DNA from: Aralia elata
Taxonomy: Eukaryota > Streptophyta > Magnoliopsida > Apiales > Araliaceae
Direction: 5' to 3'
DNA: 64,000 nt
NCBI GenBank assembly: GCA_034770075.1
Contig: CM068382.1
Location: 10,744,685 to 10,808,684, forward strand
The position numbers and the translations under genes are program-made. Shown in pieces: positions 50,101 to 63,016 of this stretch (position 1 is its first letter; each line of letters begins with the position of its first letter). The notes under the pieces are model-generated. The model worked only from the letters and a program-made list of their open reading frames with translations. It was not told where the DNA came from and did not search any database.

Positions 50101-53100
50101 TGAATGCTCACTCTTGCAAGCTAGAGTCGAAGGGCCAGATTAGTACGAAGAAGAGAAGAGTTAGTAACTGTTAAGTAGAAGGACAAAATTTTTGTTGTAA
50201 TATTATGAAATTTAGTAATATTAATTGTTGATGTATTAGTAAAGGTTTTCGTACCTGGGATTAGGTGAGAATATGTTGTAATAATTTTGCATTACATTCA
50301 TGTAACGAGACTATGTTGTATGGGTAGTACCGTGACGCGCCGGAATTGGGTTTAAAGGCAAGACCCGAATTTCGGGGGCGTTACAGTTGGTATTAGAGTT
50401 GATAGGTTATAAACCTTAGGTAAGAGTACCTTAGGCTATAACCGTAGGGATGACGATGAGGATGGTGAGGAGTAAACTTGGATAGAAGTTAAGTACAAGT
50501 TATGGTATAATCGTACTCTTTAGTGGTTGATGTATGGTATCTGGGCTAAACGATTCCTTCAGAGAGCGGAGGTTAATACGAGCTAGCAACCAATCTAACT
50601 CGCTGTGAAAGACAGTGTAGACGAGACGGGAAACTAGTTTGTTGGTTGTTTGTGGGAAACCACTCAGCTTACTATATTGAACACTATTAGAGACTCGATG
50701 TGTACCGGGCATAGAGTTTAATTGATAGTAAATGAATTTAGAAAATTCATAGTAAGAGTTGAGATATATATGAGACGATTCAAAGAAGAATCTTGAAGAG
50801 TTATAAAGGATGAGGATTTGGAGTTACCTGACTCCAGTATTATAGATGATAAGTATTGATAAATAGACGAGGTCTATAAGACGTAGAGGCATAGAAATCA
50901 TATAACATGATTAAAGGGAAGAGTAAAGAAGAATCGTAAGATGAAACGATCGTGAGGTAAGGAAAATCGTAATGTAAAACGATTGTAGAATAAGATCACG
51001 ACGTGATCGGATTGAGTTATGAAATGACAGATAGTCTGTTGATGATTAGAAAGTTATAGCTGACGCTATAAAGACCTTTAGTTAATTAATGCTACAAAAT
51101 TTTTTTTAACTTATATATTAGTTATTAAAATATAATTAGCTAGATTTTAAAACTAAAATCATAATGGCAACTCATTATTCTACAACAATTATATTCTTAA
51201 ATAACTATATATTAAAAATATAAGAAAAGTATTATGAGTAAATACTAATTAATATAAAAAATGTAATATATTACAAAATATGTTAATGATTAAAAGTTAG
51301 TAAATAGCTTTATTTCATATAGGAGACCTCAAGTTAATTAATTTTTTTAAAAAAATCTTGACTTATATATTACGAATTAAAATTTAATTACCTTTTAAAA
51401 TTAAAATCATGATCGTAACTTATTATTTTATAAGAATTTTATTTTTTTATAGAATTTATTTAGTTAATTAATTATACAATAGAGTTTGACTTAAACACTA
51501 TATTTAGCATTTTAGGTTTCCACTCAACTTTGAATTCTAATTAAAAATACGTATATAAATACGAAAGATTGATTATAAAAACTAAATATTAAATTTTGAA
51601 ACTATATAAAAACTTAATATTAAATTAAAAATAATAAAAGAATCACATTAATAACACTCAATATGTGATATGTAGTCATTCATTTGTAAGCAAAGTTTAT
51701 AATCATTCTAATAATAGTAGTAAGTTAATTTGAAATTCAAAATATATATTTTATAATCACTATATAAAATAAATTAAAGAATAAAAATAATTTTTTTTAA
51801 AAAATAACACGTTCTTTGCATGGGGTACTTAACTAGTAATAAATATATAATAAGACAAAACATAATTTTTTAGTCTTCATCATTGATTTTTGAGTATAGG
51901 TCTAGAATTTAACTATTACTAAAATACTTTTTAAAGACTCCCTAATTTTGGTATATAATTATTTAGAGTCCAAAATTGAGTAAAAATCTAAAAGATAAAA
52001 TCCTAGACATGATTTGTATGATTAATTAACTAAATAACTCCTATAAAACATAAAATTATTGTAAAATAATAAATTAATTACTCATAAGTTTTTCAAATTA
52101 TATCAAAACTAAATATTAAATTAAAATAACAAAAATCACATTACTAAACATAAATTTGGAGTATAACATGATAATGGATTTTATGTTTAGTTAGTGCTAG
52201 AGAACTAAAAATCTTTTTATGGTCCTATAAATTTTAGTATTAACTTATTATTCTCCAATAATTTTATTATATAAAAGAGTTATTTATTGCTTAATCATAC
52301 AATAAACTTTAAATTTGAAAACATGTTTAAGATTTTACTTTATCCAAATTTAGACTCTAAATAATTAAATATTAAAAATAATATAAGAAAAAATATTATG
52401 ATTACATGATTAGCATTAAAAAATATAGTATGTTATAAAATATATTAACGATTAGACTTTAATTATCAATGTTGATTCATATATGAGATATTTAGTTAAG
52501 AAATGTTAAAATTAATTATGACTTATATATTATTGACTATAATTTAGTTAATTTTTAAAACTAAAAGTCATAATAGTAAATTATTATTTTATAACAATTT
52601 TATTCCTAAATAATTATATAAGAAAATAATAGTTAATATAAAAAAGTATAATATATATTACAAAACATATTAATGATTAAACTTTAGTTGCCAATCTTAT
52701 TTCAAACAGGAGATCTTAGTTAATTAATGTTAAGAAAAATTCCTCGCTTATATATTAGTTATTAAAATTTAGTTATCTTTTAAAATTAAAAGCCATGACA
52801 GTAACTTATTAATCTAGAACAATTTATTTCATATAGAATTCTTTAAACACTAAATTTAGGATTTTAGGTTATACACATTTTTGAACTCTAAAAAATTATA
52901 TATACATTTGAAATATTGAAAATAAAAAGTAAATTTTAAATAAAAACAATATAAAAACTGAATATTAAATTAAAAATAACAATAAAAAATATACATTATT
53001 AACACTCAATTTTGAGTCTTTGATAATGGTTTATTTGAACAACGTTTATAGTCATTTTAATAATAATAATAAGTTAATTTGAAATTCAAAAAAAATATTT

Positions 53101-53188
53101 TATAATCACCACATATATAAAAATATTATGAAATTAAAAATAATTTTATTTAAAAAATAAATCCGTGCTTCGTACGGGGCATGTAACT
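47200..53188 (+). mobile_element. Tandem Helitron-like AT-rich units
   Basis: Three related units follow one another: A (about 47200-48250), B (48250-48613, continuing at 51066-51833) and C (51834-53188). They share, in order, TTTTTATGGTCCTACAAA-type starts, CTCATATAATAAATTTTAA and AGTTAATTAAT. Units B and C end in a GC-rich hairpin followed closely by CTAG and then T: in C, CCGTGCTTCGTACGG then CTAG at 53185-53188; in B, a degraded version then CTAG near 51830. A 3' hairpin followed by CTRR and T is the Helitron signature. No replicase/helicase gene is present. The 5' ends are not firmly located. Confidence 0.55.
48614..51066 (+). mobile_element. Nested, truncated gypsy retrotransposon (LTR plus leader)
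   Basis: AT-rich unit B is interrupted after 48613 and resumes at about 51066. The inserted DNA starts TGTTAGG. At 50371-50385 it has TTCGGGGGCGTTACA, a typical gypsy LTR end, followed by TTGGTATTAGAGTTG (50387 on), close to the TGGTATCAGAGC initiator-tRNA primer site. This implies an LTR of about 1.77 kb, then about 680 bp of leader with no gag or pol. The second LTR is missing. Boundaries are inferred by comparing the interrupted unit with its neighbours. Confidence 0.5.
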
Positions 53189-53741
53189 AGTGTTCTGAAT
53201 GTGACAAAAAATGTTTTAATGGAGATCCACCAAAGTATGTATGTTTAAGCTTTCTTAGGATATTGCTGAAAAATACTTTAGACTACAAAGCTGATAAAAC
53301 AAAATTGAGATTCTTTTACTCTGGATATATCTAATTACCAAATTTAACAATTTTTATTGGAGACAGAGGAAATAAAAATTTGCAAAAGAAAAAAGTATTG
53401 CAGCAATATTTGGATAGAGTCATGCTATCTATTGCGATAAATTTATGTATGATTTATAATTACGAATTTTATCAATATATAAGATAAGTATGAATTATAA
53501 GAGGATCCCACTTATTATATATCTGTCCAAAAAAATTACCACTAATATTTATCTATGATAATTAAATAGTCGACATAAATATTCGCAATATATTATTTTT
53601 CCATATGTAACATAATCATCATAAAAGTTTACTTTTAATTATAGAGAAAATAAAAACACATAAAACTCTTAATTACTTTATTTTTTTGGTGTGTATTAAA
53701 AACCCCATGCATGACCATATTCTTTTCTAGTATCAACAATA
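53189..53741. other. AT-rich spacer
   Basis: Nothing recognised. Confidence 0.5.
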
Positions 53742-53998
53742 CTCTCTCGGTCCCAAATTAATTGTTTTTCTAGGACTTTTTAAAGTCAAATTGACTATTT
53801 TTAAAATTAATAATTAAGCATATATAAATATATTTCTAAAATTATAAAAATTGAAATTAGTAATAAATTGTATATACTTTCTTTTGGTTATAATATCTTT
53901 ACATATATGTTAGCAAAAATAGTAAAAAAATTAGTTTTAAAAATAGTCAATTTGACTTTAAAAAATTCTAGAAATGCAATTAATTTGGGACGGAGTGA
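53742..53998. mobile_element. Stowaway-like MITE (copy 3)
   Basis: Starts CTCTCTCGGTCCCAAATTAA and ends with the inverted TTAATTTGGGACGGAG. It shares a long collinear interior with the copies at 16520 and 35872 (TTAATAATTAAGCATATATA), flanked by TA. Confidence 0.85.
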
Positions 53999-54329
53999 TA
54001 TATTTTATTTCGAAGTTAAAAGAGATTTGAATTCACAAGATAATAAAGAGCAGAGGCCAAATTCTACAAGTTTGATAAAGGGATCATACTTTACAATAAT
54101 TGCGAGACTTATATTTTCTTTCATAAAGTGTTAGGTAAATTAATACTGTAACCGAGAGATTCTTAATATTGATTACATAAATTATTTACGCTTGATATTC
54201 GTCCTAAATTGGGCATTAAAAAATTCCTTCTATAATAGTGGAACAAGAAATGAAAAAGTGGTCGAAGTTTTATAAATTGTACTTCACTTTAAATTTAAAC
54301 ATATTAAATTTCGTTGTACAAAAAACCTT

Positions 54330-55275
54330 TAGCTTGTAAAATGCGTAAGGCATTTATCATCCATCAATGAATTTTGAGGCCCACTCCTACTTGAAAAGTA
54401 TATTACCTCTTCCATATGGGGAAGAAGGGTACTATTAATTTATTTTTTCTTATAAAATAAATCTATAGTATAAAGCGGGAGGAAAAAAATAACCACTTTT
54501 TAGTGTTAATAATTTTTGTGAAGTTTTTTTGTGTTTTCTTTTTTATCTTTTACATCCATTTTAATTCTCTTTTTCCTTCTTACGTACTTTCTCTCTCTCA
54601 CTCTCTTATCGTTTTTATTCTCCCATTAAATCACACACATATGTTTCATTTAGATTGGAGAAATGAAATTGGTGAAGGAATAGAATAAAAAAGGGAATGA
54701 AATGGTGAGTGAAATGACTCATTTCATTCCGGGTTAGAATGAATCATTTCATACCCTGCTTTAAGGAATAAAATTTACAAATTTGGCAGAAATGAGAATG
54801 GTTCATTCCATTTTAATAGAAAAACCAAACACAAATTTTTCATTATACGATAATGAGTTATTCCATTTCTACCTCAATTCATCCAATCCAAACATAACAA
54901 CAAGGTGTGCGGTTAACTGGTGTAAATAAAGCCCTTTCTTTTGGGATGGAATGAAAAAACTAGTATACTAGTACTAAATAAATAGAGAGCTCCTGTTTTT
55001 TTCCCCAAAAGTCCTGGAAACAACCAACTTTAACATGTAAAATGCATATGGCATTTATCATCCATCAATGAATTTTAAGGCCCATCCCTACTTGAAAAGT
55101 AAATTACCTCTTCCATCTGGGGAAGAAAGGTACTATTAATTTATTTATTTTTAAAAAAAATAAATGTAAATAAAGCCCTTTCTTTTTGGGGATGGAGTGA
55201 ATAAACTAGTATACTACTAAACAAATAGAGCTCCTTTTTTTTTTCTTTCCAAAAGTCATGGAAACAACCAACTTT
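54330..55275. repeat. Dispersed direct duplications
   Basis: A block at about 54337-54450 (GCATTTATCATCCATCAATG and following sequence) recurs at 55029-55145. A second block at 54925-55030 (TAAAGCCCTTTCTTTT to GAAACAACCAACTTT) recurs at 55165-55275. Between them, 54660-54900 has ATTTCATTCC-type inverted pieces that may be a MITE. Confidence 0.65.
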
Positions 55276-57271
55276 CAGAATATTTTTTCCTTTTATTTTA
55301 TAAGCTGACACTAATTATACACTGAATTGCATAATTGATATCAACTATCTCAATTAGAAATCCAATATTCACTACTTTCACATAAATAAAAATATAAATC
55401 TCACATGAAGAAGAAAAAACTCAAAAACAAGTCTCATATAAAGAAGTAATGAAACTCGTAATTTTTGTAATAATGAACATGATCTAAAATTGTGTTTGTG
55501 AGTTTGAAGAGAGAAAATAAAGTAATTTAAAACTTATGAGAGAAAAGAGATTAAAGAAAGTAAATTTATTTTCTGTCTTTTTGTACGTTTGTGAGTTTTG
55601 GAGAGAAATTTTAACATAAAATAGTATATTACTACTTTAACTTTGTGAGATTTAATTTGAGAACTATTATAACAATAATTTTGTTATTTATTATGTTGCC
55701 TAAGTGTTTAATTAATTTTCTTCCAAATCTTTACAAGTTTAGGAGGAAATTTTTAAAAATCTTTCTCCTTCTATTTTCCTTTCTCTTATTAAAAAAAAAA
55801 ACTCACAAACAATGAAATTTTAATTTTTTTCCTAAATTTTTTTCGTCTCCTTTTTTCTCTACTTTTTAAAATTCACAAACATAGTGTAAATGCTTAATCA
55901 TCAGGTTAAGATACCATCAACAACGTTTAAAATCTTACGTGAGATAATTGTTGTGCGATCCTATTTAATATGTACTAGCTAGATTAGGGACTCTGTTCAT
56001 GACAAAACATATTTTCCCTCCATTTCTCCCCAATACATTATATTTTATAATTTTAGATAGTACAATTAAAATTAACACTGATCAATTAATTTATGATACT
56101 GAGTAGTATAGTTGTTCCAAATCTGAAAGTAACTTGACACTTTTTGTACTATTTAATGAATATGTGGCTTTTTTCATTAAAATTCCAATGGCTAAAAATT
56201 CTTTTAAATTTTTTATGTTAAAAATATTTCTAATAATATTAATTTTTGATAAAATTGACCTCGATATCAAAAACTATATATTAATATATTTGAATCATTA
56301 CTAATAAAACTATTTAAGATAAAATAATTAGTGTATTAAATGAAATAGGAGAAAAAATTTAAGGGAGGGGAGCGAAATCCCTCAAATTGTTTGTAGAGCA
56401 CTCTCATTTTAATAATATTTTGATGACAAAAGAATGATTACAAAGATAGATACAAAATGATGTGATTGATTTTAGTTGGTTATTATCACCAGAACCATCC
56501 ATGTATGGTTGTCCCATAATTTTGTAAGTTCGTTTTTGTAAAAAAATTTTATCACCATAACAATACTCATCTCATTTTATAATAATACTATGGTGGTTAA
56601 CGAATCATTACAAAAAAGAAATATAAAATGATGTATATGATTGTGATTGGTTATAAATATCGGACTCATTCATGTATCGTGAATCATTTACAAATTAAAT
56701 TTTAAGACATCATTTTGTATACTAACTTTTATAAGATTTTTTTTTATAAATGTAACAATACCTCATCTTGATACACTATACACCAGGACTGTAGGAGAAT
56801 AAGACTCGGTTTTAGATGAGTAAAAGAAAGGAAGAATTACATATATTAGTACCTTTTTAAAAATAATTACAAAAATCATACATATAAAAAATAATTACAA
56901 AAATATGACATTTTTTATTTTTATTTATGATATTAATATAATTATAAGTCCTTAATTTTAGGGATTAATATTAACAACTGATATGGCAAATTAGAAACCA
57001 ATTTTGTTTTGAAATACGTGATAACCGCCATTATCAATCATCTTTTTTAAACCCTTGTTTGTATGCTGCAACCTTTTTTCTCTTTCTGTTCTTCTTCTCT
57101 ATCGTTCGATCAGTTGTTTTTGTTCGTCATTATCCCAATTTTTGTTCGTATTCGCCATTATTTCTGTCTGTCTTCTATATCGTTCGATTATTTGTTCTGT
57201 TCGCCATTATCAATCTTAGGTTTTAAACCCTTTATCTATATCTGTTTCGTATTCCCTAGCGTTCTGAGATA
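55276..57271. other. AT-rich intergenic DNA and left flank of the MULE region
   Basis: No gene seen. Near 56850-56915 the phrase AAAAATAATTACAAAAAT occurs twice within 40 bp, resembling terminal sequences of plant Mutator-like elements. It may mark the left end of the element to the right. The opposite end lies outside the window, so this is unproven. Confidence 0.4.
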
Positions 57272-60200
57272 ATGAAGAAGTTCGGTAAGAGAAAGAGAAA
57301 TACGGAGGATGATTCTGTAAAGGATTTGAAGAAATTTGTTGTTGAAAGCAAGGGGAAGGGGGAGAAGAGTAAAGTTCAGAAATCGACTAAGAGGGAGGAT
57401 ACGTTGGTGCTTCATAGTGATATGAAGCATTCTGAAGCGTAGTTAGTTAAGTCAGAAGGTCAAGATCTTAGCCAGAACATAATTCCAACAGAAAGAATTT
57501 TGAAGGTTTGTTAATTTAAATTTTGTTATTTTTGATAATATAAATGTTTTGTTGTAATTAGTTTGTATTTTTTTGGTTACAGTTAGTTTTTTATTTAGAT
57601 ACCAAATGTGTTTAATCGATTTGGTACATTTGGTTACTTTTTTTATGTTATGTTTAATTTTTTAAAGTTGTTTTTGTTACTATTTCATAATTGCTTGGTT
57701 ATTGTTATATTTTTTGTTTGGATACCATATGTCTTCAATCGATTTGGTATATTTGGTTACCTGTTGAGTATTTTTGGTTAATGTAATAATATGATATTGA
57801 TACCATTTTTGTTCCCTTGAGTTGAGACTTTGGTTACTGTTTGTTGTTGTTATGGTTGCTATATATTTGCTTTTGTATACCTGGTTGACTAAATTGTGGT
57901 TGATTTATATGTTTATCTATGTATTGGTTACCATGTAAAAATATATTGGTTATTATCATATAACTAATTGGTTACTTGTTTAATATGTTTGTTGTTAATG
58001 TTTGCTTATGATTTGGAATATATTATTGTTCCCTTAATTTGGTATATTGGTTACTTTTTTATGTTGGTATGGTTACCATGTATATTTGTAGTATACATTT
58101 GTTGGCTGAAATGAATTTGGTCTACATGTTGTTCATATTTTGGTTATCATGAAAACTTGTTTTGGATAGTATGATATATCTGTTTGGTTACTATGATATA
58201 ACTGATATGCATTGCATCTTGTTAATATTTTGGTTAGCAGTAGATTATATAATATAAATGTTTGGTTATTGCATTATTATGTTATGGTTACTTTTATATT
58301 ATGATATGGTAACTATTTCTGTGCAGTCAATGTGGGATGTTGAAAACTTTTTTTAGTCTTTTGTTGGTTTATGTGTATATTGTATATTAAGTTTTTTATA
58401 ATATGATATAATGTGTTTGTTAATGTGTAACTGTTTATGGTATTTATCATGTTTGTTAATAATAATTGTGCAAATCTGATTTTGTTTATTTGCAGTTATG
58501 GGATAAGTATTATGATGAATGCAATAGAAAATTTACCGGGAAAGTTATATATTGGTGTGATGTGGAAGTCCCCAGCACTATTGCGAAGAAATTAAACAAA
58601 AATCAGTTGGAGGTGTTTAAATCAACATGTTTTGAGAATTTTTTGTAGTTTGGTGATCAGCACCAAATGTATTCCCAAATTATTCACCATGCTCTTGTAA
58701 GGGAGATTCACCAGACTGATGATGGTGAAATATGGTTTTTGTTTGGGGATCAAAGGGTTAGATTTGGTTTGCCGGAATTTTGTTTAATTTCTGGGTTGAG
58801 ATGGCAGGGCGAGGATGATATATCTGCGTATAAAGGTAGGGAGAATTTGCTTATTGAAAAGTTTTTTGGGGATGAAGCTGTAACGCGTAGTAGTATTGGT
58901 AGGGTTTATCGGAAGGCAATTTTTGATGATGATAATGAGGCTGTCAAGATGTCTTTGATTTTTTTGGTGTGTAATTTCATTTTATCCACAGTTTCTGAAA
59001 ATTATGTGGATGGGGCATTGGTAAATTTTTTATGTTATGGTGATGTTAGTAGTTTTCCTTGGGGGAAAGTTGCATTCGAGATGACAAAGTATTCTTTATC
59101 TAATGCGTTGAAGGGGCGTTTGAAGAAAAGAAGGAATGGTGCGTCAATATATAATTTCTACAAGGATCATTATTCAAAACTGTACAAGTTGAATGGGCTA
59201 CCTTATGTATTTCAAGTGTTTATGTTTGAAATCATTCCGACATTCAAAACTCGAGGCATATGCAATGATGAGTATCCGTCGGATGTCCGTTTGTTTAGAT
59301 GGAAGGAGCTAGTGAAGCCCCCTACGAACGACAAGTTAAATGATTTAGTATTTTGTTCCGGACAGGTATGATGCTTTCTATTAATAGTATAATTGGTTAC
59401 CTTTAGTTATATATTTAGTTACTGATTACATTTTGTGAATTTTAACGTTAACAATGTAGTTACTTATCTTTATATAATCATTTGGTTAATGATTATTTAG
59501 GTGTATGTTAATAATAGCAATGTATTTTTTTACCTGAATATACACATTTGGTTACTAAATTAAATTAGCCTCATGTTGCTTATAACAATTTTGTTGGTTA
59601 TCCTGTTATACAAATATGTGGTTACATTTATTCATTGATTTGGTTACTGATTTATGTACATTTGGTTACATGTATAGATGTAGTTGGTTACTAATTATGT
59701 TTTATGATTTGTTATTTACTATTTTTCTACTGTATTTGTACAATGTTTGTCAGATGTTATACTAACCGTACTTATTTTTTTCAGTTGAGAGTAAAAAGTT
59801 TGACTCCCACGTCTAAGGAGAAGAATCGGCTTGATTTGGGCGGCCTAGAATTTTTTAATGGGAAGGATGCTGTTAAGAAGGTTGAAAAGAAAGGAAAGGC
59901 TGACAACACTGGTTTCGGTATGTCTGAAGATAAAGATGAATTTGAGTCACGGTTTAGACCGTTGGAGAAGAAAGTTTCTGAAATTAAGAAAGACATTGTA
60001 AAATTGCGGGATGATATTAAGGATGATATGTATTTCTTACATGTCCAGTTATGTAGGGACTTTAGGTCCATTGTTAGAGATGAGTTACGCCGCATGAAAG
60101 ATGTTGGGGTAAAAGAAGTTGATGATGATTCTGATTCTGATGATGGCGGTGATGATGATGATGGTGATGATGATGATGATGAAGCTGGCGTACCTGATGA

Positions 60201-63016
60201 TGTTGTTGATGATGATGATGATATTGTTAAGGGTAACAATAATGAAGATAATGAAGCTGGTGAGGATGAGCTGAAAGTTGATGGGAAGAATGTTGACTTT
60301 GAAACTGAGATCGTTAAAGGGCTTGAAGATGTTGTTATGGTTGATGAAGCTATTAAAGATGTTGTAGATGTTAAAGAGTGCGAAGACCCCCATGTTGATG
60401 AGGATGTTGGTGATGGTTATAAACTGAATAAGAATGATGATGGTGATGTTGTGTTGGATTTTGTTGAGAAGAATGATAATAATGAGATTGATATTGGTAA
60501 TGAAGCTGTTTGTGATGTTGTGGATGGAGAACATCATGAAATTAAAATTAATGATGATGCAGAAAATGTCAAGGTTAGACATATTTGTTTGTTTTGTTGT
60601 GTTATATGTCTTTTGTTTTTAATGATTAATTGGTTGTTTTTAATTTTGCACAGATTGGCAAAAATAGTGACATGCCATCGTTTGACATATTAAGCTAATG
60701 CACTGGAAAAGAGATTGTTGTGTATGTTCTTCCTGAGGTTAGTGGTATAATTGTGATGCCATCATTTTTTTTACATTAATTTGGTTATGGTTACTATTAT
60801 ATTGTGGTATGGTTACTATTATATATATTATGTTCGTTGTCATATCATTGGTTTGTTACTATTACATTGTGTGTTGGTTACTATTACATTATTATTTGTT
60901 TATTTCAATATAAACAGGGTGATAAATTTGAGGCAGAAAACAAGTCTGTTCTTGATCAAATGATATTGACGACACAGGACATAATTCAATGCGATGAGTT
61001 AGAGAAGAGTGCTCATAAAACCGGTGGTAGACCTGCACGTGAGCATGCAAAGAGTGCCGTTTTGCGGTCTCCATATACTACAATGTTTGGATCGGCTGGT
61101 TCATCGTCTACCGCCGTGGGTGCTAGGCAAACTCTTTTATTTCGTTCAGTATTTCCGAAAGTATGTATGGAGATGCCATCAAAGTTTGAAGATGCGTTGT
61201 TTGAACAATGGTTCAAAATTGGTCTAAACAACAGGAAAAGGTTTGTTTTTTATTGTTAAGAATGCTATAGTTTTTTTATTAAACAAGTCAAATTTTTTTT
61301 TAACACATGGTTATTATTAAATAATTGTTATGGTTACTATTATTTTATGTTTTGGTTACTGCTTTTATCATGTTATGGTTACTGTTATATTATAAGTTGG
61401 ATACCATTTTTGTTTTCACAAAATGATTTTTTAGTCAGTATGTTGGTTACTATGTAATTGTTATGTATATGCATATTGGTTAAATTGTTTTTGATTACAT
61501 TATATCGCTGTTTAATTTACTGTCATATGATATTTTGGTTACTGTCATATTATGTTTTGGTTACGAATATATTATATTTTGGTTACTTTTATGAAATATG
61601 TGTTTTATGTTAATGTTTCATCGAAGTAAAGTGTTTGTTACTTTATATTATATTTTGAATTATTAATAGGTTTTTTTAGTACATTCATGTTGTTTAAAAT
61701 TATTATTGAGTATATAATGTTGCATGTTTTGGCTACTATTAAATTATTTTATGGTTACTTATATTTTATATTTTGGTTACTGTTTTGTTATGTATTAGCT
61801 ACTATTTTGGTTACTGTTTACTATTAAGTTGTTGATTAGTTTGTTAATTATTGTATGTTAAAGTCTGATTTTGTGTAGTGTATGCTAATACTGAAATTGT
61901 TAATGTTAATGTGTATACTAATATGCTTTTTTATTGAAGGACCGACAAATTTCCTGGAAAGAACAATAATATTGAACCTGCTTTTTTATTTGGGTCTGTG
62001 CCAATTTCATCAAAAATGTGGTTCTATAAATTGAAAACTCCTGGAGAATGGTTAGACGACGATGTGAGTTCTTTTTTTAAATAATTATGTTTTTGTAGCT
62101 ATGGTTACATTTTTTAGTTGGGTAGTAACTAGTGTGAACAAAGTTGGTTACATTCATTACCTACTTACATTTTTCAGCATCTGTGTAATAATATATGTTT
62201 TTTTATGGTTCAGCACATCAATGTAGCGTTTTATTATTTGCGTAAGTTGGCCAGACATTCCGACAGTGTTCAAACGAGGGTAACGACTACGGACTGCTGG
62301 TTTCATAACAAGATAACCGCTCTTTTTGAGGAGTATACCAGTAAAAATGAAGATAGGAGTGTTCTGGCTGTTGATGGTGATGTTGATGAATACATCCATG
62401 GGCTGTTTATGGATGTCAACACACCATGGAGAAATGTTGATTATGTGTTGTTCCCTATTCATATGTCATTACCGGAACATTAGTTTTTGTTGACATTTGA
62501 TGTGCACCGTAGACGTCTAACTGTTTATAATTCTTTTCGGCCAAAAAAGAAATCAATGCAAACAAAAATTATGGATGTTTGTGAGCCATACATATTTATT
62601 CTCCCAACTTTATTGCGCAAGAGTGGTTTTTGGAGGGCTAGGTCTGACTTTGACTTTAGCAATGAACCATTTCGCAACAAGGAGGAAGAAGATATAATTG
62701 AGTTGGAATTTGCAGAGGCGGTTCCTGAACAAGTCGAGGGGTAAGGGTTACATTGTTTCCAATTTTTTAATTATTTTATATAGGTCTGACATTGTTATAT
62801 ATTTTTTGTGTGTGTAGTGATTGCGTGATGTTCACGATATGTTTCGCTGAGCATGTCATTCATCAGAAAGTTGATGAAATTCCTATCCCATTCCCCATTG
62901 CGCAGTATCGGAAGAAGTTATGCACAAACCTGTATATGCATGTAAGGAACAAACAGTTGGAGGGATATGAGTCTGAAAGAGAATTTTCAGGAAGTTTTGT
63001 TCCAGATTTTGATTAG
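57272..63016 (+). pseudogene. DUF1985/Ulp1-like protease gene of a Mutator-like element, with in-frame stops
   Basis: Plant MULEs of the Kaonashi type carry such Ulp1-like (C48 SUMO-protease fold) genes; their role is unknown. Exons: 57272-57505, 58496-59365, 59785-60573, 60654-60737, 60918-61240, 61940-62063, 62214-62740, 62818-63016. Every splice phase joins, giving 1050 codons including the final stop. Order: basic N-terminus (KKFGKRKRNTEDD), DUF1985 region (about 80-330; RFGLPEFCLISGLRW), an Asp/Glu-rich stretch (about 480-630), and a C-terminal Ulp1 fold starting near GEWLDDDHINVAFYYL. Four in-frame stops interrupt it: TAG 57440, TAG 58646, TAA 60696 and TAG 62481. The last replaces the Trp after the catalytic His (PEH). 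The expected catalytic Asp is Asn (VYNS, 62529), and the Cys remains in DCVMF, with Val for the usual Gly. It is probably a dead copy; the possibility that it encodes shorter proteins from internal starts is open. Confidence 0.75.
57540..61830 (+). repeat. Intronic TTGGTTAC motif repeats (sense orientation)
   Basis: I count roughly 40 copies of GGTTAC or GGTTA, mostly preceded by TT or TA and followed by TATTAT-like sequence, in the introns 57506-58495, 59366-59784, 60738-60917 and 61241-61939. Spacing is irregular, about 20-80 bp. The exons between them lack TGGTTAC as far as I can see. Confidence 0.8.

Noticed and set aside
60085..60582. Minus-strand Ile/Asn-rich ORF
   Set aside because: It is the mirror of the GAT-rich acidic coding stretch.
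57506..61939. GGTTAC-type repeats as interstitial telomere DNA
   Set aside because: Plant telomere repeat is TTTAGGG; spacing is irregular and the motif is confined to introns and flanks.
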